Shown in pieces: positions 43,201 through 55,777 of a stretch of 64,000 nucleotides of DNA (position 1 is its first letter; each line of letters opens with the position of its first letter). This DNA is from Hermodice carunculata (taxonomy: Eukaryota > Annelida > Polychaeta > Eunicida > Amphinomidae). The notes beneath the pieces were generated by a model. It saw nothing but the letters and a program-made list of their open reading frames with translations, was not told where the DNA came from and ran no database searches. The stretch is from assembly GCA_964020975.1 (NCBI GenBank), contig CAXHWN010002478.1, forward strand, positions 120,201 to 184,200, written 5' to 3'. The position numbers were made by a program, and so were the translations under genes.

Positions 43201-43690
43201 TATTATGTCTGTGTGCCAACACAGACATATTGTTTTTCTAGGAATTATATCTGTGTCTCAACACAGACATCTTGCTTTTCTAGGAATTCTTTCGTTCTTT
43301 CTTCTTTATGCCTGGGTGCCAACTCAGACATACTGTAAGTGTTTTTCCGCGCATTCCATGGCACCCAATTTCGTCCGGAGTTTTTCTCAGACACTATTAT
43401 TCCCCAAACCACCAAACTTGCCATGGTGACTAACCTACCAATGAAATTTTTGCTATTTTGGTTGGAATAGACATAATCTTTAAAATGATGTAAATGTGAC
43501 GCAATTAAAATTTTAAAAGCTCTATATCTTCCAAACTATTGCAGATAGACACAGAGTTTTAACTTACACATGTAGGTTTGAGACATCTGGCAAATCCAAT
43601 ACAATGCAAACAAAAGTTGGTGAATTTTAATGTTTGCTAAGTTAACTGAATTTCCCAACAATACACAAGTATCTAGGGCTTCTATTGCTG
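43201..43690 (+). mobile_element. Helitron-like family, copy 8 (tandem 5' hairpins and core)
   Basis: Two hairpin units stand in series: 43205-43228 with CTAG at 43238-43241, and 43247-43270 with CTAG at 43280-43283. Each CTAG is followed by GAATT. A third, decayed hairpin (ATGCCTGGGTGCCAACTCAG) follows near 43308. The core begins ATTTCGTCCGGAGTTTTTCT and fades near 43690. The hairpin units are about 42 bp long. Confidence 0.55.
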
Positions 43691-43887
43691 CATAGACCTT
43701 CATGGTGCTAGGCAACTAGGCCAGCCTTAAAAATATTTCTGTTTCGTATAACAGAGCCTTGGAAAATTTGATGAGGCAGGGAGGATTTTGTTTTTTTTAA
43801 AACTACACATACCCTTCTGCGTATTACTGCAATGTGGGCATCATGCCAGTACGGGGACTGATGGACTTAGTATTGATACAAGATAAA

Positions 43888-44682
43888 CTAGAAAAGAAGA
43901 TTTGCTTCAAAGCAAATCTGTCTGTGTGCCTTCAAAAATTGTAAATATTAAATGCTACTACTTTTATCCTATGGTACTTCACTTTAAGCCTATGCCTGGA
44001 TGCAAATTTCAAAGTCCAAATGACCTTGACCTTTGACCTTAACAGGTCACATGTAAATTGCATAGTGTTACAACACCCACAATTTTAAGCCCAAAATGAA
44101 CCAAATCAAATGAAAATTGACCAGGTTTTGACAAGATGAAACTTTCAAAGGGCCAAATGACCTTGACCTTTGCCCTTTTGAGGTTTCATGTTCTTATAAA
44201 AACGTACAATAACACTGCACATTTTTGAAGCTTGCATGTGACCTCTAGAGGTCAAAGGTCAACTTCATTTGGAACTTTGAAAGTTTCATCCAGTCATAAC
44301 TGGACCAATTTCAATCCAATTCTACTAATGTTGGACTCAAATTGTAGGTACTAAACTCTGTACATTTTTGTAAGAACATATAACCTCTAAAGGGCAAGAT
44401 CAAGGTCATTTGGCCCGAAGAAAGTTTATTTTGCCATATCTCAGTCAATTTTCATCTGATTTGGTTCATGTTTGGCTCAAATTGTGGGTATTGTAACACT
44501 GTACATTTTTGCAATTAACATGTGACCTGTACAGGTTGAAGGTCAAGGTCATTTGGACTTTGAAATTTGTATCCAGCCATTAGCTTAATGGAATGTAAAG
44601 CACCAAAGGACAAAAGTTGTAGCATTTAATATTTACAACTTTTAAAGGCACACAGGTTTGCTTTGAAGCAAATCTTTTCTAG
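43888..44682. mobile_element. Helitron-like family, copy 9: two-ended inverted structure
   Basis: Both ends carry the family 3' signature facing outward. Left: CTAG 43888-43891, 7 nt, hairpin 43899-43918. Right: hairpin 44655-44674, 4 nt, CTAG 44679-44682. The left half carries the units on the minus strand and the right half on the plus strand; GACCTTGACCTTTGACCTT changes to AGGTCAAAGGTCAA near 44210-44260. The tails match as well (CTGTGTGCCTTCAAAA and TTTTAAAGGCACACAG). The body is four to five diverged units of about 145 bp. Confidence 0.65.
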
Positions 44683-46436
44683 TTTTCTGAATTATTTTCA
44701 TTTCCTGAAAAAGTTAATATAAAAAAAATCCCTCTGGCGAAAAAAGAAAACACACAAAGAATTTTGTTTGCCATATATATGTCTCAAGCAAAATGTGACA
44801 TCTACATTCTGCAGTGAAGAAAGTGACAGTTATTATGCATGGCCTCACAGGCCCCTGCATATTCATATGGCCAAAATCCAGTCTGTTTGTGGACATGTTA
44901 CCAAACTTACACATACACCACAGTACATTGGATTTTACATCCACATTAGTGGCATCACGAATGAATTACAGGAGAGATGGGGACGGCTATCTGGCCCCTC
45001 ACTTTACAAGTGACTGGCTTCCAGACAGCATATTTATATATATGGCAAAAATCAAGCCTGTTTGTGGACATGTTACCAAACCTATACCCCACAGTACATT
45101 GGATTATGGGTGAAATGATACAATTCTAAGGCTGCATGATGTGAGAAGAGCCAAAAAAATGATCATTTGGCATGGGTTTTTTTTAGGTGGGGCTCCGTAA
45201 GGAGACCCCCTCTCATGTACATAGTACATAGTAGACCTAAAAGTTGAATATTTGAAAACCAGGAACTATTCCTGTCGTGTTAATAGTCCTGATTTGTGAC
45301 AAGACTTTATTCTTAACATTTGATATCGGCAAAATAAACAAGACTGATACATGAAGGGTTTAATAAGAGAAAATACTCTCACCACTGGTCACAATTGCTG
45401 AAAATGCCTAACTGTTAGCTGAAAATGCCTAACTGTAAGAATGTGCCAACGACTCACATACGGCGAACGTTATGTATTCTGGTGCAAACAAGAAACAGAT
45501 TTTAAAAAGTTGTAGGTTATTTTCTTTTATTTGTGCTCTTAATGGTAACACTGGTATTACTGCTCATTGATCATGTAAAATGTAGATATTCTTTATTGAT
45601 CTATGCACATTATCAGGATCTTTTGGTTTAAAGAAGTTCCATATCTTGCTTGTATTCGTGCGTGAATGTGACGTCAAATCTGTGAACTTTGAACTTTTGT
45701 CAGCTCAGTGAGGCTCTCCGTAGGTTTTTGCATATCCAGACAGTTACCAGTCTGAACACGTCCAAAGATGCATCAGATGGAAAAAATCCATTCAGCATTC
45801 GTTCCAGTGATCTAAAAAGTCCACGAGAAAATGTAATCAAGTTATCACTTCCCCTTACAAGTCTTGTGCAAGTACCCTGTTTTGGCGCAATATGTAAAGT
45901 GCTTTAAAGTGGGTGAAAAGAAAGAATTCATTTGGGTTCGGAGATGGAACAAAATATTGCCGGTTCGAGTGCAGATTTTACAATGTGTATATGTGATTGG
46001 TACATTTGCGGGTCCTACTGTGCAATGCGTATTTTATATTTTGCCGGGTTCCAGCAGTTGTTTTTGAACGGTGATGGAAATATATCAAGACGTTTCAAAG
46101 ATAGTTAGTGCCAAGAATCAATAGTCCGACGGCATAAGTGGCATCTGTGTCTTTTGCAGAGGTTTTAAGTCCTACATTTGTACAAAAAGACCATTGTTTT
46201 GTTCATCGGCTTGAATGTCATTAGCATAATGTAGGTAAATAAATAATGCTGGGCAAGCTCAATGTTATTAGATCTTATTACCGTTCGGGTTATAGGAAAG
46301 AAGTGCAATGCACTGATTTTACTGTTTGTGAATAACACAAATCTTTCACTTTGATGTATATTGTTTGAAGAAAGGACAGAATAGAAAATAGATGGATTTT
46401 TTGCATCTGTTGTCGTCTACTTTTGACATAATCAAA
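44683..46436. other. No gene recognised; one diverged direct repeat
   Basis: About 44861-44940 and 45034-45109 share TCTGTTTGTGGACATGTTAC and ACAGTACATTGGATT, about 173 bp apart. The rest shows no recognisable structure. Confidence 0.45.
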
Positions 46437-47335
46437 CTAGCGTGGGAGAGAGCGTATTTTGGAGATCGTTTATGCGCACGTGTAATGTGTTATGACATAT
46501 GTAAAGCAGCCACAGTGACGTATGAAAAGACCTGTTGCCGGAGCCACTGCGAAGAGGTGGAACCAGAAGAAAGCATGAGGATTACTCGGTAGTGTCACAG
46601 GTAAGTGTGTTTTTCATATTTTGTTGTTTTATATTGTGTATTTTACACGAGCGAAGATGTGTTTGTATAAAATTTGACAGGTTCCCTGCCACTTGCGGTG
46701 TCCTCGCATCAATGTGGTATCCACGTGGTCATTGCCATGTTGACCATCACATGAACATTATGGCAATGTCACTCATCACGAGCACATGCTTTTGAATATC
46801 AATGCATTGCTCACAAATTAAACTTGATGTGTGTTTTGAAGTCTTATACTGAGTTGTTATTGTATGTCACTTGGTCTGCTGTATTGATTGCGTTCAATTG
46901 ATTGTGGGATTCTGAGATGAATCAAGATCTAGGTCATGGATCCGAGCGAGAAGTGGATGTTTGTAAACATTGCCATGCTGATACTGTCGACATTTTCAGT
47001 TCACGTTTTGATTGACCTATCACTCAGTGCTGTACTCACTCAACCTTGCGCTCGATAAGGCCACTTTGTTTGATGCTAAAACTATTTTTTTCTTCGATTG
47101 ATATACTATATAGGGAAACTGTGCGCCAGAACAGTCACGGAGAGATGGGAAAAGTTGTGTTTTAATGGGAGGGAAAATGGCGTCAGTGAAAACTATTATT
47201 AAAGCAAAGCAAAATTTATATAATCTAAAAGTTGGTTTGATTCATTTACATGTTGAGCTTTAGATTTGTCACATCGTAATCATTCATAACTTGCCTTTTT
47301 TGAACGATCTGAATAGAGGTTGAAATGTATGTATG

Positions 47336-47340
<5 letters not shown>

Positions 47341-47398
<58 letters not shown>
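47341..47398. repeat. (TA)n microsatellite
   Basis: Pure TA run preceded by GTATGTATGTATG, inside the long-TIR element. Confidence 0.95.
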
Positions 47399-47401
<3 letters not shown>

Positions 47402-47615
47402 TATTTTAAGTGTGATTTGTAAGGTCCATCTTCCTGCATACCCTTGGAATGGAAAATGACAACCTGTATGTATCAAATGTACAGGGTGGCCTTTTACAGA
47501 TCAAGGGTAGAAACTAAACCAGAGGAGAAGCACTTCCAGTGATGAGGGGGCTAACAATTCTGTTTCTAATTTGCAACACCTGATTAAAGTGTACTGGAGC
47601 TCAAATGAAATAATA

Positions 47616-47789
47616 CAGTGAAAACTCAAAGTGACACTCAGTTATCTGACATATTCATTATAATGACACAAATTTGAAGGGACTGAAGTTGTTGTTCCTT
47701 TGTTTTTTGACTCATTAATCTGAAATATTCAGATATCTGACTCATTTTCTTGGAAAAAAATAGTGTCATTCTTACAAGTTTTCATTCTG
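47616..47789. mobile_element. CAGT-ended MITE, nested
   Basis: Begins CAGTGAAAACTCAAAGTGAC after TA and ends AAGTTTTCATTCTG, its diverged complement, with GTGTCATT near the right end. Same family as 60587-60757. It lies inside the 46437-48284 element, so it is probably a later insertion. Confidence 0.6.
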
Positions 47790-48527
47790 CCTGCTATGTG
47801 TTGACCCTTACAAACATTAAAAATGTAGCAATCAATAAAGCAGACTTAGTGACATACAATAACAACTCAGTATAAGACTTCAAAACACACATCAAGTTTA
47901 ATTTGTGAGCAATGCGCCGATATTCAAAAGCATGGGCTGATGGTGAGTGACATCGCCATAATGTTCATGTGATGGTCAACATGGCAATGACCGCGTAGAT
48001 ACCACATTGATGCGATGACACCGCAAGTGGCAGAGAACCTGTCAGATTTTATCCAAACACATCTTCGCTCGTGTAATATATACAATGTAAAACAACGAAA
48101 TATGAAAAACACACACTTACTTGTGAAACTACTGAGTAATTCTCAGGTATTCTTCTAGTTCCACCTCTTTGCAGTGGCTTCAGCAACAGGTCTTTTCATA
48201 CGTCACTGTGGTTGCTTTACATATGTCATAACACATTACGCGTGTGCATAAACGATCACCAAAATACGCTCACTCCCACCCTAGAAATAAATTTTTGTTT
48301 GATCATACACAAACCTACATGTATTGAAATGTTAACAAAATATTCATATTAAGCCCGGTAAATTAAGGTCTTACAGATATGAGTATAATAGCCATGAATA
48401 TTTACTCGCAAATGTACCCAAATTTCATATACATGTATATGTATATTATACATGTAAACATACGTTCATGCCCTAATGAAAACAAAGGAAAAACAACAAT
48501 GAGCCCCACCTCTAGGCTTTAAGCCTT

Positions 48528-48528
<1 letters not shown>

Positions 48529-48578
<50 letters not shown>
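48529..48578. repeat. Poly-T tract, 50 nt
   Basis: Uninterrupted T run followed by a short TA tract; possibly the tail of a retroposed repeat on the minus strand. Confidence 0.9.
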
Positions 48579-48586
<8 letters not shown>

Positions 48587-49889
48587 TATATATTTGAGGT
48601 GGGACTGAATTGCATACATGTAAAACTGAAGGGCCTGGTATTCCATGCAGATTTAAGTGCGTAGGGTACAAAGTGTTATCCAAGGCTTAGGGTACGGGGT
48701 GCTATCCAGGTACAAAACCAGTTGATTGCAAAGCAAAACAAATTCCATGTTACTACTACACAGCGGAGTAGACAAAATTTGGGTCTGCTTTGGAGGCAAC
48801 GCAGCCAGGGATCAATCTTGTATTTCAGGGTACATGAAGTGCCATATTTTTAACAGTTTGGGAAAACGCCTGCCTTAGCAGATTTTGCTGCCAAGTGCCA
48901 AAGGCAAGAAGCCAAGTCGGATGGCTATGAGGCATTCCCTCTGCAAATTTTTCAGTTGTTGGGTGTAAAATACTACTGTACAGTAGACAGCACTGATTGT
49001 GTCACAGTGCTTTCTATGTTGGACAAATCTGCATAGGAATGAAACTCGGCTGCATGTGTCAAGGTTTGTATGGTAGAATAATGCTTCCACCTTCATGTGA
49101 GGTGCTAATTTGGCCCTGGTGTCTATATCAGTCCCAAGCCCTGTTCAAGTAGGAGGTGCCAGTGAAACAGCTGATGTCTGAATTTTACCTCCCTCTGCAT
49201 AAGTCCTGCCAGGAGGCAAGTCCCGAGTGTGCTCTGATGGTTCCTCTGGGTGCAGTGTGCCTGGTGAACATTGACTTCTCACCTTAAGTGATTGTGGATG
49301 ACATGAAATTTGTGATGGACCATTTCTGGTATATTTCAATGGGGGTACCTGCCGCAGATGTATCAGCATCAGGTGAAAGGTTAAAGGCTGCAGTTGTGTA
49401 TTTCAAGTTCATGTGTAGAAATGATAAAGATGGTGAGAGTGGTCCACAAACCATCTCTTTCTATTTTGAAATTTGATTCTGGATGTCGCCACAACTCCTT
49501 CCATTGATGGTGAACATCATTTCAGTTCCCAAATGTGTGCATGCCAGAGCAGGATGTCACTAGGACAGTGAGGTGTTGGTGTGAGCTGTGTAAAACAGTG
49601 CACAGGATACCGGGTAACATGTCTGATTTACCTCATTAACCCATCCAAGCTACTGGTGATGAGCCAAAGCAGAATATATCTGTGTGTTTTAATTGTTGTA
49701 CCTTTGGTCAGTTGAGGGCAGCCTCGTTGCAGGCATAACATGTTCTGAGATATGATGTGGAAATCATGTTCAACTTTCTTCTTCTCCTGTGCATACTGTG
49801 ATTTTGGGTGTTTAGCTCTGCTGACCAAAGGTCGCAGAGCTTATGCAACTGCTCATGTCTGTCCGTGTAGATTAAACAAGTGCTGCAGG
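48579..49889. other. No gene recognised
   Basis: Mixed sequence. About 49812-49868 contains TTTAGCTCTGCTGACCAAAG and CGCAGAGCTTATGC, a dispersed motif also found near 5178 and 59035. No exon-like frame is evident. Confidence 0.4.
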
Positions 49890-50826
49890 ATTCACATTGT
49901 AGTCAGGTATTTCAAAACTTACATGAAAGTTATCAACTGGCAGGAACCTCTTATGCTGTTATCAAGGACCAAGTAGATAAAAACAAGGAGTTGAAATCCA
50001 TTGTCTCAAATGAGGACAAGAAATTACCAATTATATATGCAATTGTCAAAATGCATAAAAACCCTGTTAAATTCAGATTCATCATTGCAGCAAAGAAATA
50101 TTTTTCGAAACAAGTTGCCAAAGGACTCACTAAAGTCCTCAAACTTGTCAGAAATACACAAAAAAGTAACTACTGCAAAAAAGTGAAAATATACACGGGA
50201 GTTGATAAAATGTGGATTACAGATAGCGCAAGTGATATTCTACTAGACATTGACAAAATTGACAATAATAATGGTGCCAAATCAATTTATACTATTGATT
50301 TCTCAACATCGTATACAAAGATCAACTTGACAGACTTGAACAATGTGTAAATTTCAATGTTGGATAAAGCATTCAAAGGTGGCACATGTCAGTATATTAA
50401 AATATCTGGTGCTGAGGCTAAATTTGATAAAGGTAAGAAAGGAATATCTTACACGAAGCAAGAGTGTGCTCAAATGATAGAATACATTATCAACAATGCA
50501 TACTTTTGCTTTGGAACCAGAGTCTATCAACAAATGGTAGGCATACCAATGGGAACAGATCCAGTCCCATATATTGCCAAGCTTTATTTACATTTTTATG
50601 AATCGAAATGGATAGAGGTATTGGCAAAATCAAACTTTACAGCTGCAAGAAGATCATAATCTTACACAAGAAGATTTATAGATGACCTGTGTACTTGAAA
50701 CAATGGAGAAGAAATAAAGGGGAATTGGAAAAACATATATCCCAAAGAGCTAATATTAAATCTGGAAAATGAGAGTGATACAAAATCTACTTTCCTTGAT
50801 CTGGATATAAAAAAAAGAACAACTGG
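49890..50826 (+). pseudogene. Penelope-type (or related) reverse transcriptase remnant
   Basis: One frame carries RT-like text in order: LPIIYAIVKMHKNPVKFRFI, then YTIDFSTSY, then YTKQECAQMIEYIINNAYFC, then QQMVGIPMGTDPVPYIAKLY, then RFIDDLC near 50680. GIPMG followed by an acidic FIDD box is the palm of reverse transcriptases of the Penelope-like kind found in many invertebrates. The frame is broken by a few stops, and the remnant ends at the Helitron-like copy at about 50820. No GIY-YIG endonuclease part is visible. Confidence 0.6.
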
Positions 50827-51706
50827 GAAAGATGGTTTCCTGCATAGCAAATCTGTGTGTGTGTCTTCAAAGCGTATTGGTATGGCAATATACAGCTATT
50901 CCATAACACAGGAGTAGAAGTTGAAATGGCATCTCTATCTATTTTAAGTGTGTGTGTCAACGCACACTTTTCTGTTTTTCTAGGAATTCTTTATTTCTTT
51001 CTTTCTTCACGGGCAAATTTGTCCGACATTTCATTTGAAAAGTATTACATGTAGAAACTCCAAACTTGGCACAATTATACTTCTATAGATAAAGTCTGGC
51101 CTTTTTATAATGAGAGGTCATGCTTTTCAAAATTATGCAAATGAGGGCAAATTAAAGTTTTAAATCTTCAGTATCTTATAAACTATAGTAGATGTGGTTC
51201 CGAGTGTATAGGAGTTTGATCATACCAAGGTAAAGGTCATCTCAAATGTCAAGGTCATGTCAAGGTCAAAGGTCAATTTTAAGCCAAAATGTCATTTTTG
51301 AGGTCAAGGTTCACTTCAGATGGAGGTCATCTCAAGGTCAAAGGTCATTTCAAGGTCAAAGGCCACTTTCCATGGTGGCTTTCTTCTAGCCATAACTTGG
51401 TCAGTTTTTATCCAATTTTGATCATGTTGGGCTCAAATTGTAGCTATTGTAACCCTGCATATCTTTAAATTTACATGTGACCTTCAAAGGTCAAGGTCAT
51501 TTGGACCTTTGAAAGTTTCATCCAGTCATAACTTGGCCATTTTCCATCCAATTCTAATCATGTTGGACTCAAATTGTAGGTATTGCAACATTCCACAATT
51601 TTATAAGAACATGTAACCTCGAAAAGGCAGAGGTCAAGGGCATTTGGCCCTTTGAAAGTTTCATCTTGCCATAACTTGGTCAATTTTACTCTGATCTGGT
51701 TCACTG
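50818..51706 (+). mobile_element. Helitron-like family, copy 10 (minus-strand tail joined to a + strand copy)
   Basis: The first part (50818-50945) is a minus-strand tail with a decayed hairpin (TTTCCTGCATAGCAAATC) and CAATATACAGCTATTCCATA. From 50946 the orientation flips to +: hairpin AAGTGTGTGTGTCAACGCAC, CTAG near 50980, GAATTC, a short TTTC run, the core CGGGCAAATTTGTCCGACAT, the AAGGTCAAAGGTCA array (51250-51362) and three units of about 145 bp. It stops at about 51706 without a terminal hairpin. Confidence 0.55.
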
Positions 51707-54700
51707 GGCTAGCATTAGGAATTTTTACCCCTTAGCCAATTTGGCTTAAACTACAAATTTCTTTTAGCCAAATGGGAATTTTCTTTAGCCAAATTTTAGT
51801 CCAATAAATCTAACACATATAAAGTCAAAATGCACCCCCCAGCCCACCTTCCCAAAAGACCTTAAAAATATTTTGTCAAACACACAACCATACATACTCA
51901 CATTATTATTAAAATAAGTAAAGTTTCTTTTCCTTTTCTTCATTTTTATTTTTATTTTTCTAAAATAAAGTTTTAAGTTATGAAAATTGGACATGTGATA
52001 AGGTTAGTGACCAAGATATGTCAGAACTAAATTATATTATGATTTTAATTTATGGTTATGATACTTTGATTATCATCAGTAATTAAATCAACAGAAAGAT
52101 ATTTAAATCACTGCTGGTATATTTATCATAGCTTAATTTAGAGATAAAATATTAAAAGGAAACATTAATTTTCAAGATAACTTTTAATAATTTTCTTTTT
52201 GAAGAAACATATCAGCTCATTCCAGAATAGTTTTTTCTTTTCTTTTTCTTTCCTTTTTTCTTTCTTTTTTTAAATAACTGGAGTTGACAGTGGTAAATAA
52301 TAATTGTAGTAAAGAGTTATTAAAATATGAACAAAGTTAAAACATAAGATATAAAAAAATAAGAAAATATGTGTATATTGCATTATGTTCACCTTGACAA
52401 CAGACAAAATACTATGTAGGTGTACTGAACCATTAAACTAGCATTACCAGGTCAAAATTTGAACTGCATGATAAAGTCTAAATTTTGATTTGGTTTGAGA
52501 GAACTTGTAGAGAGAAACAAGAATCTGTTACAATTTTTGTTCTAAGTGTCTCCATTCCAAAGATATGCTCGTTCAAAGGTTCCTGAATTACCCTATTGTT
52601 GGGTCTATTATCCATGGCTGGAGGGCAAAATCAATGGACCCCCTAATTATACTATTTTCTGCAGTTGTCTTTCATAACTTTGTCATTGTTCAATATTTTA
52701 CATAGAAATTTGGCATACAGGGGTTTTCAGGTGTGCTGAGTTCAAATAAAATATTTTTTTGGATAGCAGATCAAGACTTTACTGTCAAATTGGCTTAATT
52801 TGCATATTAATTAGGTACACTAAAAAGTATGCATAATTAGCAAATAAGTACCTAACAATGCTCATATCTCTGAATGCTAATTTTTATCAAAGGGTCAGTT
52901 ACTTTTGCCTCACTATTCAAGTCACAAATACAATTGCAATTTATCATGAAAATAATGATAAAAATGTCAACAAAATAATCTAATTTGCATAAATTAAAAT
53001 AACTTAAATGGATGTTCAATCGGAGCTCAGTATGCTGTCCAAATCGGGAGAAACATCACAACTAGGCTCTGAAGTAAGTCTTATGGCTTTAAGTAGTTCA
53101 AGTCTTTCAGCTTAATGTCATCAACATTACAGAATCCTCACAAACTTTTACAGAGAAACATTTTATTTAATAAATCATACAATGTTGTGGCACACAATTT
53201 AATAATTTCAATTTATAATTTTCAGTGCCACGCTCCATCCATTCTTACTAACGCCGACTCAGTGACTGTTGTTACTATAATACTTTCCATTTCATCATGA
53301 CATATATCTGAAGACATTGTACTTGCAAAGTTGCAATTTGTATTATTTCATAAATATCCTTATTCAATTCTGTCTTCTGTAATAATATAAATAACATTCT
53401 CATTTGTGTAAAATCAAGTGTTCTGTGTCAATGAAACACGCAAAAAAGTTGAATCCTCTTGATGATAGAATCTCAACAATTTCAATGTCTCTGTGCTATT
53501 TAATTCCCATGTTTTTCTCCAATATAAACCTTATCTGGGTCCTTCGCCATCACATTCACTGCAAGATAAATTAAACCATGTTTTATATAAAAATTAGAGA
53601 ATGAAATTTATTTTCTGTTGTTTTTTTCTGAAAAAATAATTTATTCTCTCAGATATCAGAAATAGTAAATGAAACATTTTTATTATTACTTATTAAATGA
53701 ACATAGCCATGATTAGTGTACTGCAGTCTGCAACTTGCAATTGAAAACTTGATTTTGAAAATTTATTCTGACTTCTGTTCATGTTGGGTAGTTCACTGCT
53801 ACTAGTACTAGTACTAATTGGGTTAAGAAGTATGTCTATTTATCATTAATTCAACCATAAAAAACATCCTCCCCACAAATTGAAATAAATCAAAATGATT
53901 TTTAAATTGTGTAGTTTTAAAATAAATTATTTAAGTATGGAAATAGGCAAGCCAGGGTTTGCATTAGCAATTCTTTTCAGGGGGTCACAACTTGAGGCAG
54001 AGTCAAATTTTCAGCATTTTTTTTTCAGTGTTTACAGAGAAAATACAAGAAGTTGTGACCCTTTGAATTTTGTTGAGGGGGTATTTCATGATTTGAAAAG
54101 GGCAATTTACCCCCAATTGAAGGTAAATGCAAACCTACATTTTATTTTCGAACCACAAAACTTATTTCGTTTGAAAAACTTGGTGATATGAATGATCATC
54201 TGATCATACCACTGGTATCTAGCACCAAGGCCATGACAGAATTATGGAAAATACAACTCATTTTAGCATAAAACTACTGGATATCTTCATTAAATTAATA
54301 TAAACAACCTTGAAATCACAGTTAATACTGTTGAAAGTCATAAACTAATTCTTATGTGAAGATTTTGACAAAGAAAAATCGAAATTACGATCGAAAAGCA
54401 CGGCTCCCAATTATCGCTCATTCCAGAATTCATGCTCAGTTTTGGTCCAGAATTTCTTCAAAATAGCCTATCGATCGTTTCAAACATGATATTTAGGGAA
54501 AATTATATCTTTTTCAACTTATGCGTGAATATCAGGGGCACAAGAAACGTAATTTTATGTTTATTGCGCAAAATTGACATGCATGTCCGCATTCGCCGAT
54601 TATTGATCAATTCTCCCAACTGTTAGTGTCGCCCTAGCGGCAAAGGCACGGAACTACTACTACGCGCTGACGGCAACATGGCCATTTGAACAAGACATTT

Positions 54701-55650
54701 TAAAAGCAAAAGCCGCGGCATTTAATATCATTTTCTGAACATAAAAAACACACCGTTATTTTCAGAAAAGATTGAAGTTTATAATTATGGACATTCCAGT
54801 GTCTGCGCGGCATTCTTTCTGGTCTAAATTCTCACTCAAAGTCGACCCTTGAACTTACCTCGCCAGGACGATTACTTCCACTTGTAGTATTTAAATTTTG
54901 CTTACACCAATTGAAAGCTCATACTGTGCTCTGATTGGTCCACGAAGGTAAAATATTCCATGACATCATTTAACCACGCCAGAATAGTTTTTATGAATGA
55001 ATGTGCCTGGGAACCCGCGGGAAAGTTGACCCACGCCGGCTTGGGTGAGAAAGTGGCTGAACTGACGCACTACTGGATTTTCACTCAGCCATCATACCAG
55101 TTGAATATGAGATTATACCCATAAAAAATATATGAACAGAAAGCTTAAAATGTGGTGAATCTAATGATACAAACTTTGATATGATGAATGGTAAAATGAG
55201 AATGATATGAGCATTGTTAGCTACGAAAGTCAAGCGGAGAGACCGCTTTCACACCTAGGTCCACAGCCGCGCTGGGGCTCAGTGGTAATGCTAATTAAAT
55301 AGGCTTGTCAATGGGTAGGCCTAATATCTATTGAGAATCTGCAGATATTATACAGTTTTAAAAATCTTGGCTGCTTGAATCAATATTATAACTTCCTTTG
55401 AGTCAATGTTAACAGAAATAAACTTCAAGTATCAAACTTCTGATTAAAAACAAAAACAAACAAATGCTTGTTAATTAGAAATCTGTAAAAGATAAAAATA
55501 CATGTACCAAATTTGCTGCCCATATCTGAAGGAACACAAGCGTTTTTCATTTTCATCAATAGATGGCAGGACTACTACACATGTGCCAATGTCAAGGTCA
55601 GTGAAAAAGAGCATGGCACCTGCAAATTTTTCACTTGTTTATTTCAATGA
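51707..55650. other. No gene recognised; very AT-rich tract, then a mixed tract
   Basis: 51707-54300 is strongly AT-rich, with many poly-A/T words and no exon-like frame. About 53950-54140 may be a small inverted-repeat element (GGGTTTGCATTAGCAATTC, with GGGTCACAACTT mirrored by AAGTTGTGACCC). 54500-55100 is less AT-rich and contains CTCTGATTGGTCC, a CCAAT-type word, but no transcription unit can be defined. Confidence 0.4.
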
Positions 55651-55681
55651 ATTTCTTCACTACAAAGCATTTATGAATCAT

Positions 55682-55747
55682 GACAAATCTGTCTGTGGTC
55701 ATTAGTGGATAGATGACAAATCTGTCTGTGGTCATTAGTGGATAGAT
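55682..55747 (+). repeat. Perfect 33-bp tandem duplication
   Basis: The unit GACAAATCTGTCTGTGGTCA... occurs at 55682-55714 and again at 55715-55747 without a difference. Confidence 0.9.
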
Positions 55748-55777
55748 ACAATGTTTTGACAAGGAATCCTTAACTTC

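Larger units (their letters stand above)
46437..48284. mobile_element. DNA-transposon-like element with about 455-bp terminal inverted repeats
   Basis: 46437-46891 and 47828-48284 are inverted copies, roughly 85-90% alike by eye. They share GTGGGAG.GAGCGTATTTTGG at the outer ends and TCTGCT.TATTGATTGC at the inner ends. Both ends start CTAG. The interior (46892-47827) holds a TA microsatellite and a MITE, and no transposase. Short open frames in the two arms look alike only because the arms are copies. I cannot find a matching target duplication, so the superfamily is open. Confidence 0.75.

Noticed and set aside
46535-46795. Similar short frames in both arms of the long-TIR element (46535-46795 and 47924-48112)
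   Set aside because: The likeness follows from the arms being inverted copies; composition and length do not suggest a protein.
53950-54140. Small inverted-repeat element (GGGTTTGCATTAGC, with GGGTCACAACTT mirrored)
   Set aside because: The arms match only patchily and the ends cannot be fixed, so it is only mentioned in the description of the tract.
55265-55300. tRNA-derived SINE signal (GGGGCTCAGTGGTAATGC resembles an A box)
   Set aside because: No B box at the expected distance and no tail; one motif is not enough.
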